DNA of 64,000 nt from NCBI RefSeq assembly GCF_037975245.1, contig NC_092568.1:7671501-7735500 (forward strand), in the 5' to 3' direction. Shown in pieces: positions 25,681 through 37,900 of this stretch (within the stretch, counting starts at the first letter, position 1; each line of letters opens with the position of its first letter). A program made the position numbers and the translations under genes. Below the pieces are notes generated by a model that was not told the DNA's origin, made no database searches, and saw only the letters and a program-made list of their open reading frames with translations. This stretch comes from Apostichopus japonicus. Taxonomy: Eukaryota; Echinodermata; Holothuroidea; Aspidochirotida; Stichopodidae.

Positions 25681-28600
25681 ATGAATGCTGCTATTCTATT
25701 GATCCTGGTTGGATGTATTTCGTTCTGCATCAGCTCTGAACCTTTGACTGAAAGTGAAAATACTGTAAGAAAACTTTAAAATAGTCTCTTATATTTTTTA
25801 ATATGTTTTTCATGTAAAACACAGCTTTTGACTTTCGTATCTGAAACATGTATTGCATTCACTTCATTTGTGGAGGTTAAGAATTTTTTTAACAAAGTGC
25901 TGATGTCGTTCACCTTTAGTTGAAGTTACTAGTTTGCAATAATGTTATTGTGAATATCATATTGAAATATATATCTAAATACCACTTATAACATCTCTTA
26001 ACAGCAGTAGCTCAATGACAATGCAAGTTGTATGTTTAGAATATCATTATCTTATCACGTCTTTTCTATATTGAAGGTTTCTACCAAAATTCGTCGATGA
26101 GTAATCAGTCACTTTTGGATGATTTCACCGGAATCATCATTTAAATAGAATACAGAAGATTTAAGATGATGAGAATAATATTTGGAGAATAACATACCAA
26201 TTATGATGAAAATCGAGGATACGTCGGAATTTGTAAAATCTTATCATACATCGTGAATTTTATTATTGCATATAAAAGATAGTACATATATTATTTTTGA
26301 ATAAAGCACTTATGCCATCAACAAAGACATCTGAGATGAAACGTTAAGCACCTTCATCTTTACTTTATAATGTAGAAATTTCTGCATGATGCTAAATGAG
26401 GATAAATAGTCTCAGAATTATATTGAAGTACAAAGAATCAAAGAGGGATTGTCAACAAGTAACACTTCTGTTACTTTCACATATAAAGACAGATACAAAT
26501 TCAAAGTGATTTTCATTCCTGTATCATGGTTTATTACGATAAGTCTTCTACAAACGTTAAGATACAAGATCGTAGATTCCCTCGTTTATGAAAATCACTA
26601 GTTTTCAAAACAGAGTATATAAATACCTGCAACTATACTGTACAGCATTCATAAGAAATATAGATGAAATTATTGATTACGGGGGAATACATGTTGTTTT
26701 TCCAGTAAAGAATCTATAGGGTTCCTATTAAGTAAGGTGTAGAAATAAGTCTTTGGTTTAGACTTCACAGAAGTCTCAAGAGTTACAAAGTACAATGGAC
26801 CTATGAACCCTTGGACCCCATTTCTTTAGTGCAGATATTACACTTAAACTTAACCATGTTCCATACAAAAGAAATTTGCATGATTTTTGAAGGATAATTG
26901 TCTGTACAAATATCTTTAAAAAATTTAAGGCATAATGTGTAAATTCTATCTACATAAACACAATAATGCGAAATCGCACAATCGCACAATCGCACGACGC
27001 GACGTTGATATAAGACTCGACAGAAATAAACAGAAATATATATGTTTATGGTTGTACGTAAGCCCAATATTGGAAGTAAGGAAGGTGATCTGCATGGTCA
27101 TTGAAAGTTTACAAATATGAAAACGCCACTGAATTAGAAACGTAAACTTTACATTTATAAAACATATGGCTTAGCTAGCACTGATAGTATGTTATCATTA
27201 CATTTTAATGAGATAGATGTCTAAACGTTGCTAATTCGTAAAGATATGATTGTGTTTTTGGTTTGATGTGTGAACTGGTCGCTGAAAAGCATCTTATGAA
27301 TTAAGTTCTTATCGTAAATATTGTAGTAAATCATTTTTTAACATACACACCGAAAATCATTAATGGTATGTAAAAGGTCTAATCTGACTGTTGTTTGTTT
27401 TGTTTTTTAGTTCGAACGCGAGGAACGGTTTTTAGCAGATCCGGCTGGGAGACAAAAGCGGCAGTCAGGTAAATAATGAATTGTTTATGTATATGACACG
27501 GATTTCAAACTTCATTACATAATTTATATATCCGTGCATAGGACAATATAGCACAGTCTCACTGTAAGCCTATTCCAACTCAGACCTTCAGTATAACCAA
27601 CTGAATAGTTAGAGCTTCAATAAATGCTTTTGTCACATGTTTTCTTTCTCTTTTAATCTATAAGATCTGCTTTAAGTTTGCATACATACAAAAAATTAGT
27701 CTAAAAGTACAAAATATAACTAGAAATATTCGTGTCTATACCATCAAAATTTTTGTCTATTGCATAATTCGTGTGTCCTAAGCATAAACAGGGTACGGAA
27801 GTGGATGTAAAGAATCTCTGTGCCAATACCGATGAATCGTATTTTTATAACAGTAACAATATACTTTTATTCATTTCTTCCGTCCTGAGCAGCATATTTT
27901 TCTTAATATTTGTATAAATGAAATGCGTATGTAACACAACACAACGATTTTAGAACATATAAATCGTCTTAACACCTACATAAATTTTTATCAACGAAGA
28001 AACAAGACTTCAATTGGATCTTTCTCAAAAAGGTCTTTCGTGTCCCAAGGGGATTTCCCATTCTCCTGAGTACCCACGTGACTGCTATGATATTCTGCAA
28101 TCTTGTTCCGGACAGTCTCCACCAAGTGGTCAGTACTACATTCAACCAGACGGTGGTAATTTAATCAAGGTCTACTGTGATATGGAAACTGACGAGGGAG
28201 GATTGACGGTAAGATAAAATTATATTGCACTCCTTGTTGTAACGTTGTTATTAATTTTCATTATTTGTACATATTTCAACACTAAACTTTTGTAACAGTT
28301 CAGTCGGAAATAAATGTAGTTCTGGCGTAGTGACCTAACTACACTTAGCTCTTCTTTCAGTGAGGACTTATATTTTTCAACAGGAATTTGAATTATGTTG
28401 TTAACTGGGGCAGAAAAATCATATATGTTAAAACAAACATATCATTCGGAAACTATTGCCAATGACCGACTCCTGAAAACGCTGTGTGTGATATAGCAAG
28501 TCCTTGTTGCACTTAAATGAAACGCAAATATAATTAAAATTGTAATTAATTTCTCTTCATATAAACGGCTGAATGCTTGAACGAGTCTAAATCTGAAGTC

Positions 28601-30878
28601 ATAGAGCTAGATGTGCATTGGTTCTTCCTGCTTATCTGTATCAATAGCAGACGAGTTTTGCAAGTGCTGAATCTACAGCATTGAAGCAAAACGTAATGAT
28701 GTCATTGGTTTCAGTGGTTTCAACACTGCTGTCATTCTGCTTTGAAAATATGAAATGAGAAACAAAAGGCAAGTAGTAAGGTTTTAGATAGTCGTAGCAA
28801 CGTGACATCACATATCTACAAAATGACAGCTACCGGACACGACTGTTAAACTATAGGATATCTCGCAAACGGAACAACAGTTTTCTTAGATGTTGGGGGT
28901 GGGGGGGGGTGTCTCAAGTGAAGATGATGACTTGGTTTGTGTCCTTTTAAGTCATCCAAAGTGTAACAGTTATTAGTTTCATTGATGACGCATGGTTGGT
29001 GCGTGTAAAACCTGTGGAGTACAACGTACATACATAAATTACTTGTTATAGTGTTATAAATCTGCTATAATGATGTGATTTGGAATGATTTACTTGAGGC
29101 AAATCCAAACAAAAACACCTCAGTTGCCAACATTTTGTTGGGTGGCAAATCTCAACTATTTAGAAGCATTTAAAACGTTTTTCTGATTGTTAGCTTCTTT
29201 ATCTGTCCAAATCCTTTACAAGGAAGTCGAGTTTTACTATCTTGTACTGGGAAACGGCACAGATGAGTTTTTCCCTTGAAAGTTCGGCCGTCAGCAGACT
29301 TTGAATGTGGATGGAGTCAGATCATTGGAAAGTTTAACTCCTTAACAAATCCTTTTCTGTTTAAAAGTAATAAAAATCAGAAACATTGAAGTTACTAAAT
29401 GAATATAACAGGAATATTAAAATATGTATATACGATGGTAACTGACGTAAAGTTCAGGTCACTTGGCAAAGTTTAAATGAATATCTAAAGTGAATAATTC
29501 ACACATTGAATAACACTCATAATATCATCTCGTTCAAGCCACACGTAGTTAATTTATTCTATTACATATTTTGGAATTATCACTTAATTACCTATCAGCA
29601 ACATGAAAATAAATATCTTTATTTATATCTGCAAATATTTTCTCAAAGAGAGAGAGAAGGACGGTGTACTTTATTTTAGATATTAATGTTCCTACTGGAA
29701 GCAACACTTTATTGGCTTCGTTTGATGAGAAGTTAAGCCTGACTGTAAAAATACAGATGAGCTATAAGAGATAGAAGGAATGTGTGTTACCAATAACAAC
29801 TGATGGTTAATCATATATGTTCCCTTGTTATATAACAGGTCTTCCAGAGACGAATAGACGGTACCATTAACTTCTATCGTCCGTGGTCCTACTATCAAAC
29901 TGGGTTTGGGAACCTAAATACAGAGTTCTGGCTTGGGAATGACAACATTCACTACCTTACTTCCCAGGGAGACTACGAGCTGAGGGTCGATATGAACAAC
30001 ACTTTAGGGAACCATTACTACGCCAAGTACAGCAAATTCAGAATTGGCGACTCATACTCCGAGTACCTTTTAGTACTTGGAGCGTACTTGGGTACAGCAG
30101 GTAAAATATTAACACACGTATTCAATGTGTGATGTATATTTGATAACTTCGCATTTCATGACGGTTCAGTATATACAGGGATACAATAATCATGCACCAT
30201 GGCATAATGCTTGACGTAAATCGAGATAAAGTTGCTGTAGCGTCGTAGTTTCCAATGTAAAAAATATAATTCAGGGTGGTATAGGCAGACGATAGTTTTC
30301 TGTTGTTCAAGAAAAGCGATGTGTTCTTGAAATATTGAAACTTTCAAGCTGTTAAAGTCCAATTTGCATTTATAAGAAGCCTATTCCATTAAATATACAA
30401 AGCTACCTACTCAAATTAAAACAGTTTTCCTATAAAAGGACAAGTGTTTGCTCTCAGGAAACTATCTTTCAGTTAGACTGTGAGCTGAGGATTGATGTGA
30501 ATAACTGTTAAGGACATTATTTCGTTTGTAATCATTGTTTTACTTAATAATTTTTCAAAGAACAGGCAGAAATGGAAAAATATAACTTGATTGATTGATT
30601 CTCTTTCAGAATGAATACATTCAGGTGATTCTCTCGCTTACCACAACACAATGAGGTTTTCCACGTACGATAATGACAATGAAGCTTATTCCGGCAACTG
30701 TGCGAGTTATTCATCAGAAGGAAGAGGAGCGTGGTGGTATAAAGTCTGTACTTATTCTAATTTAAACGGTCAGTACTACGGTTACAGTGGAGAACCCAGT
30801 ATTTACTGGCGCTATCTGCCTGGTGATAATGACCAAATTCCTTTGGCTGACATGAAGCTTCGTCCTCGTTCAATTTAA
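25681..30878 (+). CDS. FReD gene 4: secreted fibrinogen-domain protein, 5 coding exons
   Basis: Coding exons are 25681-25764, 27411-27468, 28000-28208, 29839-30100 and 30625-30878; phases agree and give 288 residues. The start is the conserved ATG of MNAAILLILVGCISFC; an in-frame ATG at 25666 could add five residues. Exon 2 is FEREERFLADPAG followed by RQKR, a furin-like site. The FReD is complete, with PRDC, VYCDMET, VFQRR, WLGNDNIHYLTSQ, the NNT sequon, TYDNDNEAYSGNCAS, AWWYKVC and MKLRPRS. Two departures stand out: the usually invariant GGWT reads GGLT (TTG at 28,202-28,204 in place of TGG), and the sequence is DNDNEA rather than DNDNDA near the calcium loop. All splice signals look sound. 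It may be a functional divergent copy or an early pseudogene; the frame is open. Confidence 0.88.
30471..30520 (+). pseudogene. Exon-4 relic inside last intron of FReD gene 4
   Basis: After CTATCTTTCAG the sequence reads LDCELRIDVNNC and stops at TAA. It is homologous to the DYELRVDMNN part of exon 4, in the same place as the relics in the other three units. Confidence 0.65.
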
Positions 30879-32860
30879 GTGTTTAAGCGACAACATAGAA
30901 CCATGTTGTACTGCCATTCAACTGTATATGGTCGTAAACAAATGAGGAATTCAACGCTACGATTGTTATGACTTACGGAAATGTATTGTGCAGTTATTGC
31001 TTTGAAATTCAAATCCATGAAATGATTCTGCATAGATCACTTTCTCTCTCCCTTTATTATTATTATAATTATTCTTGTTCTTGTGATTACAATTTTTGGG
31101 AGTCTGATAGTTAAATCCTTAATAGTAAATATAAAAAAGAAATATCTTCTTAAAATCATCAAGATGACTTCCCTCCTTCTCAAAGTTGAACAATTCTGTC
31201 GAAATAAAAACATAAAATGGGAATATTTATAGTTGACACTAAAGCTGTCGACTCAAATGATCACTGCTGTGATAAGTACGAACTGTTTGGACACTTTAGC
31301 TTCTTTAAAACATATACAAACTGCATTGTTTTGTGAAAGTTATTTAAAAATGACCCCCTTATAGTTTTGTCGTAGACATCGATACCAAATATATTTCATG
31401 CAATGGTTAAATTTTGAATATTCGCATTATAGTAAAATTCTTAATGATAAATATAATCGAGAAATATCTTTTTAAAATCATGAAGATGAATCCCTTCCTT
31501 CTAAAAGTTGAACAATTCTGTCGAAATAAGAACATAATGTGGGAATCCATACAGTTAATACTAAAGCTGTCGATTCAAAATTGTTACTGCTGCGATAAAA
31601 ACAAACTGTTTGGACATTTACTATTAAAACTTTTCTGAACAGGTACAAGCTATGTATTTGTGTGAATGTAAGTTAAATAAGACCCCACTTATAGTTTAGT
31701 CATAGTGGGATTTAATTGTAAAGGTTTTCAAGTCGTGAGTATCACAGTATCATATAATAATAGTTACATCGATACCAAGTAAGTAAGTAATAGTTAAATT
31801 TTGGTTTTACACTTTCAATATCTCTACTTTCAATGTCCTTCTTATGTCGCGGGGAAAATTAAACTTATGAAACCGAATACGTGAAACTTTTTTGTTTTTC
31901 TTGATTGTCTAATGTAACAGGGCTTAAACTTGTGAACTCACTAAGACGGGTAATTATTTTTTTTTAACGAGTACCCCTTTTTTGTCTGGAGTATTTCTTT
32001 TTCAAAGCAAAGAGAAGTGACGTATTGGTAAAATTATTTTAAAGAGCAAAATCTTGACTGTTCATTATATTTATAAAAAATCTATAAATAGAAGTGCAAA
32101 GTAAAGAATAATTAAAACTCAGCATTTTGTCATAAAATGATCAACTGAATTTACTTTCTGTTCGTATATGCTCCAGGTGTAATTGTTTTTTTGTTTTTTT
32201 TCCTGTTTTTTGTCGTGAAGTTCTTTTTCTTTTCAAATATAAATATAAGCAATATGTCTGTTAATCTATATACCTCCACTACTGTAAGAAAGAAACTAAT
32301 TATTGTCAATAGTCTGGCAGTTTTACTTTAGCTAAAACTATAGTGTTGATATTGTATTGTCCATTCCGCAAGGTTATGTTTAATACAACTAATGTTTCTA
32401 CAGTTATTCCAGTTTTCAAGATAATTTATAACTTCACATTATTATACACCAGATCTACGGTACCGATTAATGATATCAGAAGCCACACACGTATGCATGG
32501 ATCATTTCTAATGCATGTTTTTATTGCGGTAAAATGTGTTATTATTTTCATACGTTCAGTTTTGTGTTGCTTCTGAGAACCTTCAGTTTCAGCTGGATGA
32601 TGTTATTATGTAGTTTTTGCTTAGATCAGCTCAAAGAAAATCAGACTTATGTTTATAAAATACCACAAACATAACTTATATAGTATACATAGTATAGAAG
32701 AAAAGAATAACAAAGAAAAGAGTTACGTAAAGCAACATTAAAGAAAAACCTATAGGAACAGGAGAAGACAATACAGTAACGCATGTGTCACGAATAAGAC
32801 CTGTAGAACTGACCTGTAGAAAAGAAACTATTAATGCAAATCAAGTATGAAATGTACTTT
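30879..32860 (+). other. 3' flank of FReD gene 4 and right end of the array
   Basis: Unit DNA collinear with the other 3' flanks, but with an internal duplication: the segment around 31,123-31,300 is repeated in diverged form at about 31,430-31,620. Similarity to the unit fades at about 32,850, taken as the right border of the tandem array. Short ORFs here are derived from the duplicated UTR and are not genes. Confidence 0.55.
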
Positions 32861-34640
32861 TCAATGATTCCTTTTTAAGACATAATTATATTAAATGAGT
32901 AATTATTATTATTTTTTGGTTCAGAATAAGTACGTTGCAACTATATAGACAGATTGAGACAACTGGGATGTTTCTGTCACCACTGAAAAGTTTCATGATC
33001 GCGTAGTTAACGTATTTCTGACAGTTAAATGAACAGTATAACTGTATAGTATTATCAGTTTTTATCCATTCGACCTGACCATCAGCCCCCTCCCCTCCAA
33101 CTACCACCTCTCACACCAAAAAATCCCACAAGTATCACATTTTCAAGGCTAAATCAACAAGCTGGTTGTAATAGCCCAAGTGAAGCGTTTTCATAGCATT
33201 TGTCAAGATGACATCACATAACTGCTACTGTGAGCCAGTTGGAGTAGACTAAGATTGATGATGTTTTTAGTAAGGTAGCATCATATCATTACAGTACAAG
33301 GCCTGAAAAGGGTACTTGGCTGGCATTGTGATTAAGAAACAAAATCAGCAGATCTTATCATTGCTCTTATATATTTATTATGAGCGTACATTCTGAATAA
33401 TTACAGTTTTAAAAAGTAGAAGAAACAAAGTATAACTCAAAAGTAAATTTTATAAAGGGAGCAGTTCAATGATTACAACAAACTAAATTAAATCGTCATT
33501 GAATATCTTTTATCATTTTTGGATAAAGACGTATTCTCTGCAATTCGAAATAGTACGACGTTTATGTCGCTTTACTTTATTACTTGTTTGTTTGTTTGAT
33601 ATCTTTGGAAAGATTATCCAACCGACATCATTATATCCTGCTGTCTACCTGCACGAATTACTGAAGATATATTTAACTGATTTTTAACAATCAATTAACA
33701 TTCGACAATGAAGGTATGTAATCAACTGACATTTGTTGGCTGTACGTGTCCACATCCCCACCCAATTTTCATCTCATACCACCGCTAATCTTATGTTTTT
33801 AATAGTACTTTAGCAATACTGGAATGCTAAATATGCACCTATTTTTGTCACATTTTAATTAGAATAGTGCGGTGTAATAACGAAGAGTTGAAAGGACGTA
33901 AAGAATTCTCAGATCTCTTCAACCAGTAACTTGGCATGATGACGGAGTTGAAAGAATGATCACTGAAATAAAAGGCCTTGTTAAAGTAGAAAAGTTAGCA
34001 AATTGACAAAATAGTAGACACCCTTTCGATACCATAGTCTGAAATTAATCAAAGAACAGCAAACAACCGCTGTAATTTGTATTAAAATTCGTCAAGGTAA
34101 GATATTCCTCGTCGTGTTTAAGGGATCTAACCACTCTTTGCGGGCTAAACATGACCTGATGAGGCGCTCTTCTCCTAATATTAAATACAAGGTTGTTCTT
34201 AAGTGTCAAACTGGTATTTTCTTTATTATAGTGTATTGTTTTAAAGTAGCGTCATTACTTCTCATCAAAAGTTCTCTTGTTAGTTGGTTAGTTACAGCAC
34301 AATTCCTAACTAATTGTTAACCAAGCAAAACAATGAGGATTTAACACTGTTTTCATGAAACTTTTGAGAAATTTGCGGGATTGGATTCGCGGTAGCTTCG
34401 AGTAGAGGACACATATCACGGATCACTTTGCTCTGGGATTGATCAAGGATTGGGCTGGCGAAGCTTAGAATTTACAACGTCGATCACTCCGATATAGAAA
34501 AAGTTATAAGATAAAATGACTAGCAATATCAAGGAATATGTCGACATATTCATAGCATAATTCTGCAGGATAAACTGGATGTTATGTGATAATTAAGGTG
34601 AAATTGTGAGGTAAGAAACCAAAACCTTGAGACGAAAGAG
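32860..34640. other. Intergenic stretch without recognisable genes
   Basis: AT-rich sequence between the FReD array and the LINE relic. I see no conserved domain, splice pattern or clear repeat structure. The open frames of 60-75 codons carry no motif I recognise. Confidence 0.5.
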
Positions 34641-34659
34641 TCAGAATTATAATATAAAT

Positions 34660-37455
34660 AGTGGTAATTTTTATTAAGGAACGAGTTAAAATTGGGCAAT
34701 ACTATTCTGGAAGATTGCAGAAAGAAAAGTCGAATAACGTTCAACAAAAATACTCGAAATTAAAAAACAGAAATAAAAGGAAGGTCGAAATCGTCTCATT
34801 CTGTATGGAAAGAAATCAAGATAAGAATGCAGAAATTTTGAAAACATGTTAAGATTTCAGGAATTAAGAAAAGGGTACTCTTTCAACCTTTCGACAGGGG
34901 TTCTTAATCTTCCTCCTCAAGAAAGAAAAACACAGGAAAGTGGCGTCCAATTTATCTACTAGGTATTTTTGATAAATTACTTTCAAACTGTATTGCAAAG
35001 AGGTTGAAGAATGTTTTTTGTACGATAATTCATGAAAATCAAAAACGATTCTTATATGGGAGATTTATAGGGGAGCATATTCCATTATTTTAGGATTTTC
35101 TACTGTATACGGATATAGAACATATCCCTGGTCACTTGATTTTAGTTGATTTGAAAAAGCCTTTGATTGTATTTTAACATAATTTCATCTGGAAAGTACT
35201 TAATCATATCGGGCGAGGTAATAATGTTATCAAATGGTGTAAACTTTTGTATAACAATGCTTATTCAAGCTTAATTTTAATCGGTCATCGTTCACCTTTC
35301 TTTACTGTTCGTAGGGGTTGCCGACAAGGGGACCCTCTTTTACCCTACCTATACATTGTTTGTGTAGGAATTGCTGTTATTCATATTCGTAATAACTCTC
35401 ATATCAAAGGAATAACAATTAATAATTGTCACTTTAAGCTAATTCAGTATGCAGATGACACTGCATTCATTACAAATGGGAGATGTTCTTCTATGGCCAA
35501 TATTTTGAACTCCTTAAAACTTTTCAACCTCTTATCAAGAGTTAAGATCAATTATGATAAGACGTCCGTATTTTCTATCGGGTCAAATAGTTCCGAGAAG
35601 GTAGGAAATGATGAATTTTAGTTTCTCACCTGGGATCTCGGAGGAAAGTTCTCTTGATTTATTCACTTGACTTGAATGAAATGGTTGATTTAAACTATTC
35701 TAGAGTGATTGAGTTAATTCATGAGATTGTTGGCTATATTGGTCTAAACGGAGACTTATAGTCCTTGGAAAGATTACTTCTATTAAAACCTTTGCATTAC
35801 CGAACTTTATTCACCTTTTGCTCACCATTCCCAATCCACCCTTTCATGTTGTCACCCTGAAAATATGGAAAAGCATTCTACTCCTTTATATTGAATGGGT
35901 GTGACCGGATACAGCATAAGCAACTTTTCTTACCCTATAAGATTGGGGGTCTAAAAATGATTGACTTACATAGCTTTATCCATTCACTTAAACTAACTTG
36001 GTTAAGGAGATTTTTAAAAACATCGTCTATGTCTCCTATGTATGTGTGTTTTTATTATTTGTTTAAATAGCAAAGTAGCTTCTCTGTATGAAAGTGGAAA
36101 AAATTGTAGTATAGTAAGATTTTTTTTCTAGAGGGACATGTTGAAAGCTCTCATCAGACTAACAGATTCCTTAAAACCTTATCTTGTTGAATATCCCAGT
36201 TCCAATCACTTTTATGGAAAAATGACATTATACAAGTTGATAAAAAACCATTTCATTTAAGTTATTGGGTGAAATATCGGTATATACATAATTGATGATT
36301 TCTTAGATATTGATAATATTTTTCTCTCATATTGTAATATTGTGACGAGCCCGGCTCCTCCGATAGTAAAACTATATCGGGACTCGCGATAGAAAGGTAC
36401 TGGGATATCTTGATGCCGTATTTATGCTTCTTCAGGAGATGTCTCGAACGGAAGAAAACAATGAGTTCACAGAAAAACAATTTGACGAGATAGGATTTGA
36501 TTTAATGATTCGGTATAATTTCTTCTCTGTCGATTCTCTTTACAAATAAAACTAAATTACAATGATTTGACTTGACTTGACTTGACTCCGTCAATTAAGC
36601 AATTAGAAGGAGTGATGAAATGGTGACGAAGCAATGACGAAGCGACGAACTGATCACGGAGCGCTGACGGAGTGATAAATTTGCTGACCAAGTGATAAAC
36701 TTTCGGCCCCATGCCCTTTTATACGTTACTTCTATAAAATCCCTCTGCGCATAATCAGTAGGCAGCCAATAACCTGACCATCCTGTATTAACTTAACGAT
36801 ATAAAGATAAGTGCGCTGGCACTGATCTGCCCTGATTGGTTGGGAGTTTGGAAGTCCATCCCCTTTCTATGGAAACTTCCATACCACGTGAGAGAACCTT
36901 CTCGAATGTTCCACAGACATAATGGGATCTATTTTGGGAAAAGGCCCTGTACCAAGATTCAATAAGATAGTTAAAAAACTTCTCGTGGGAAAACTGAATC
37001 CATGACCTAGATAAATACATAAGAGGCCTGTAAGGTGTCTCGATGGAGTGTTTCGGTAACATCAAAGAGATGGTATCACTATTTCATAACAATATGATAA
37101 ATTTGTTTCCCTAGATACGATTAAGTCAAACTATTTGCAGTATCAAGTAGTTTTAAGGGCACTTAAACTTTACTACAATGACCAGGGTTGCATTAAAATT
37201 GATATGCCATTTATTCCTGAAATGTATGCTATCTTCTTTAAAAGTGTTAAGGGGATCGGATTTCTATTATAAGATGTTAAAAATACCGAGTTTACACAGA
37301 CGTCTCAAGTTCATTGGGCAAACGAACTTTCCATAGCAGACCTTAACTGGGAACGTATATATAAACTTCCGTTTTCACTATCTTTGGAATTCAAGTATGT
37401 TTGGTTCCAGTACAGAATTAACAGTAGAATCTTATCTACAAATCAAAACCATAAA
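34660..37455 (+). mobile_element. Degraded LINE (L1/Tx1-like reverse transcriptase), interrupted
   Basis: Broken reading frames in sequence along the + strand match non-LTR retrotransposon ORF2 parts. A lysine-rich pre-RT segment spans about 34,665-34,850. RT begins with WRP and CIAKRLKN (34,940-35,020), then continues with GRFIGEH, the GCRQGDPL motif (35,318-35,341) and the catalytic YADD box (35,447-35,458). The conserved post-RT piece GGLKMIDLHSF lies at about 35,945-35,980 and the C-terminal part with YKLPF and WFQYRINSRIL at 37,360-37,435. Stops and frameshifts occur throughout, so it is dead. A 751-bp insertion splits it at 36,340. The clade is assigned by motif style only. Confidence 0.8.
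36341..37091. mobile_element. Probable solo LTR inserted in the LINE
   Basis: The block begins TGTGACGAGCCCGG and ends CATAACA (TG...CA), is flanked on both sides by ATAT (36,337-36,340 and 37,092-37,095), and separates two parts of one LINE reading frame. It holds an AATAAA near 36,546 and no protein-coding domain. These fit a solo LTR with a 4-bp target duplication. Short degenerate repeats of TGACGAAG/TGACGGAG type occur at 36,600-36,700, and a GACTT repeat precedes them. Confidence 0.5.
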
Positions 37456-37466
37456 TAGATGGAAGC

Positions 37467-37566
37467 TGGTCACTTCGCCCAACAACCATTTCGCCCAACC
37501 AGCCTGGTCATTTCGCCTAACCAGCCTGGTCATTTCGCCCAACCAGCCTGGTCATTTCGCCCAACC
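37467..37566. repeat. 22-bp minisatellite
   Basis: About four and a half copies of a 22-bp unit (CATTTCGCCCAACCAGCCTGGT) with few differences, directly after the LINE remnant. Two overlapping frames over it are repeat artefacts. Confidence 0.9.
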
Positions 37567-37591
37567 TTATTTAAATATCATACTTCAACAG

Positions 37592-37841
37592 GGAAACGTT
37601 CGGGAATTGCTAACGTTACAGGATACGAACCGAATATTAAGGAAACTTGAAGTCCTTTAGTTTGTATAACTTTAGTAAGGAAACGTTCGGGAATTGTTAA
37701 CGTTACTGGATACGCTGAACCGAATATTAAGGCAACCTTAGGATGGATCAGTGTTTTAGGGTTATGTTTGATAGGTTTGATAGGAAACGTTCGGGAATTG
37801 TTAACGTTACGGAATACGAACCGAATATTAAGGAAAGTTGA
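37592..37841. repeat. Direct repeats of a ~60-bp motif; a fourth copy at 39,251
   Basis: Three copies of the segment starting GGAAACGTTCGGGAATTG lie at 37,592, 37,679 and 37,783, each followed by a GAACCGAATATTAAGG end. A further partial copy starts at 39,251, next to a second copy of the ATCAGTGTTTTAGGG phrase seen at 37,748. The 37.9-39.2 kb element therefore split an existing tandem array. Confidence 0.8.
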
Positions 37842-37900
37842 ATTCGTGGTTACATTGATACAATGGTTACATTGATTAACTATAATACTTCAATATTGCG

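Noticed and set aside
26801-27120. Frames on both strands sharing similarity with 17,670-17,987 and 9,285-9,506
   Set aside because: They lie in intron 1 of the FReD units; the similarity is that of the whole intron and the frames are not kept open in all copies.
37397-37660. Two overlapping frames with repeated HFAQPAWSF-like units
   Set aside because: They are the 22-bp minisatellite read in two frames, so no protein is implied.
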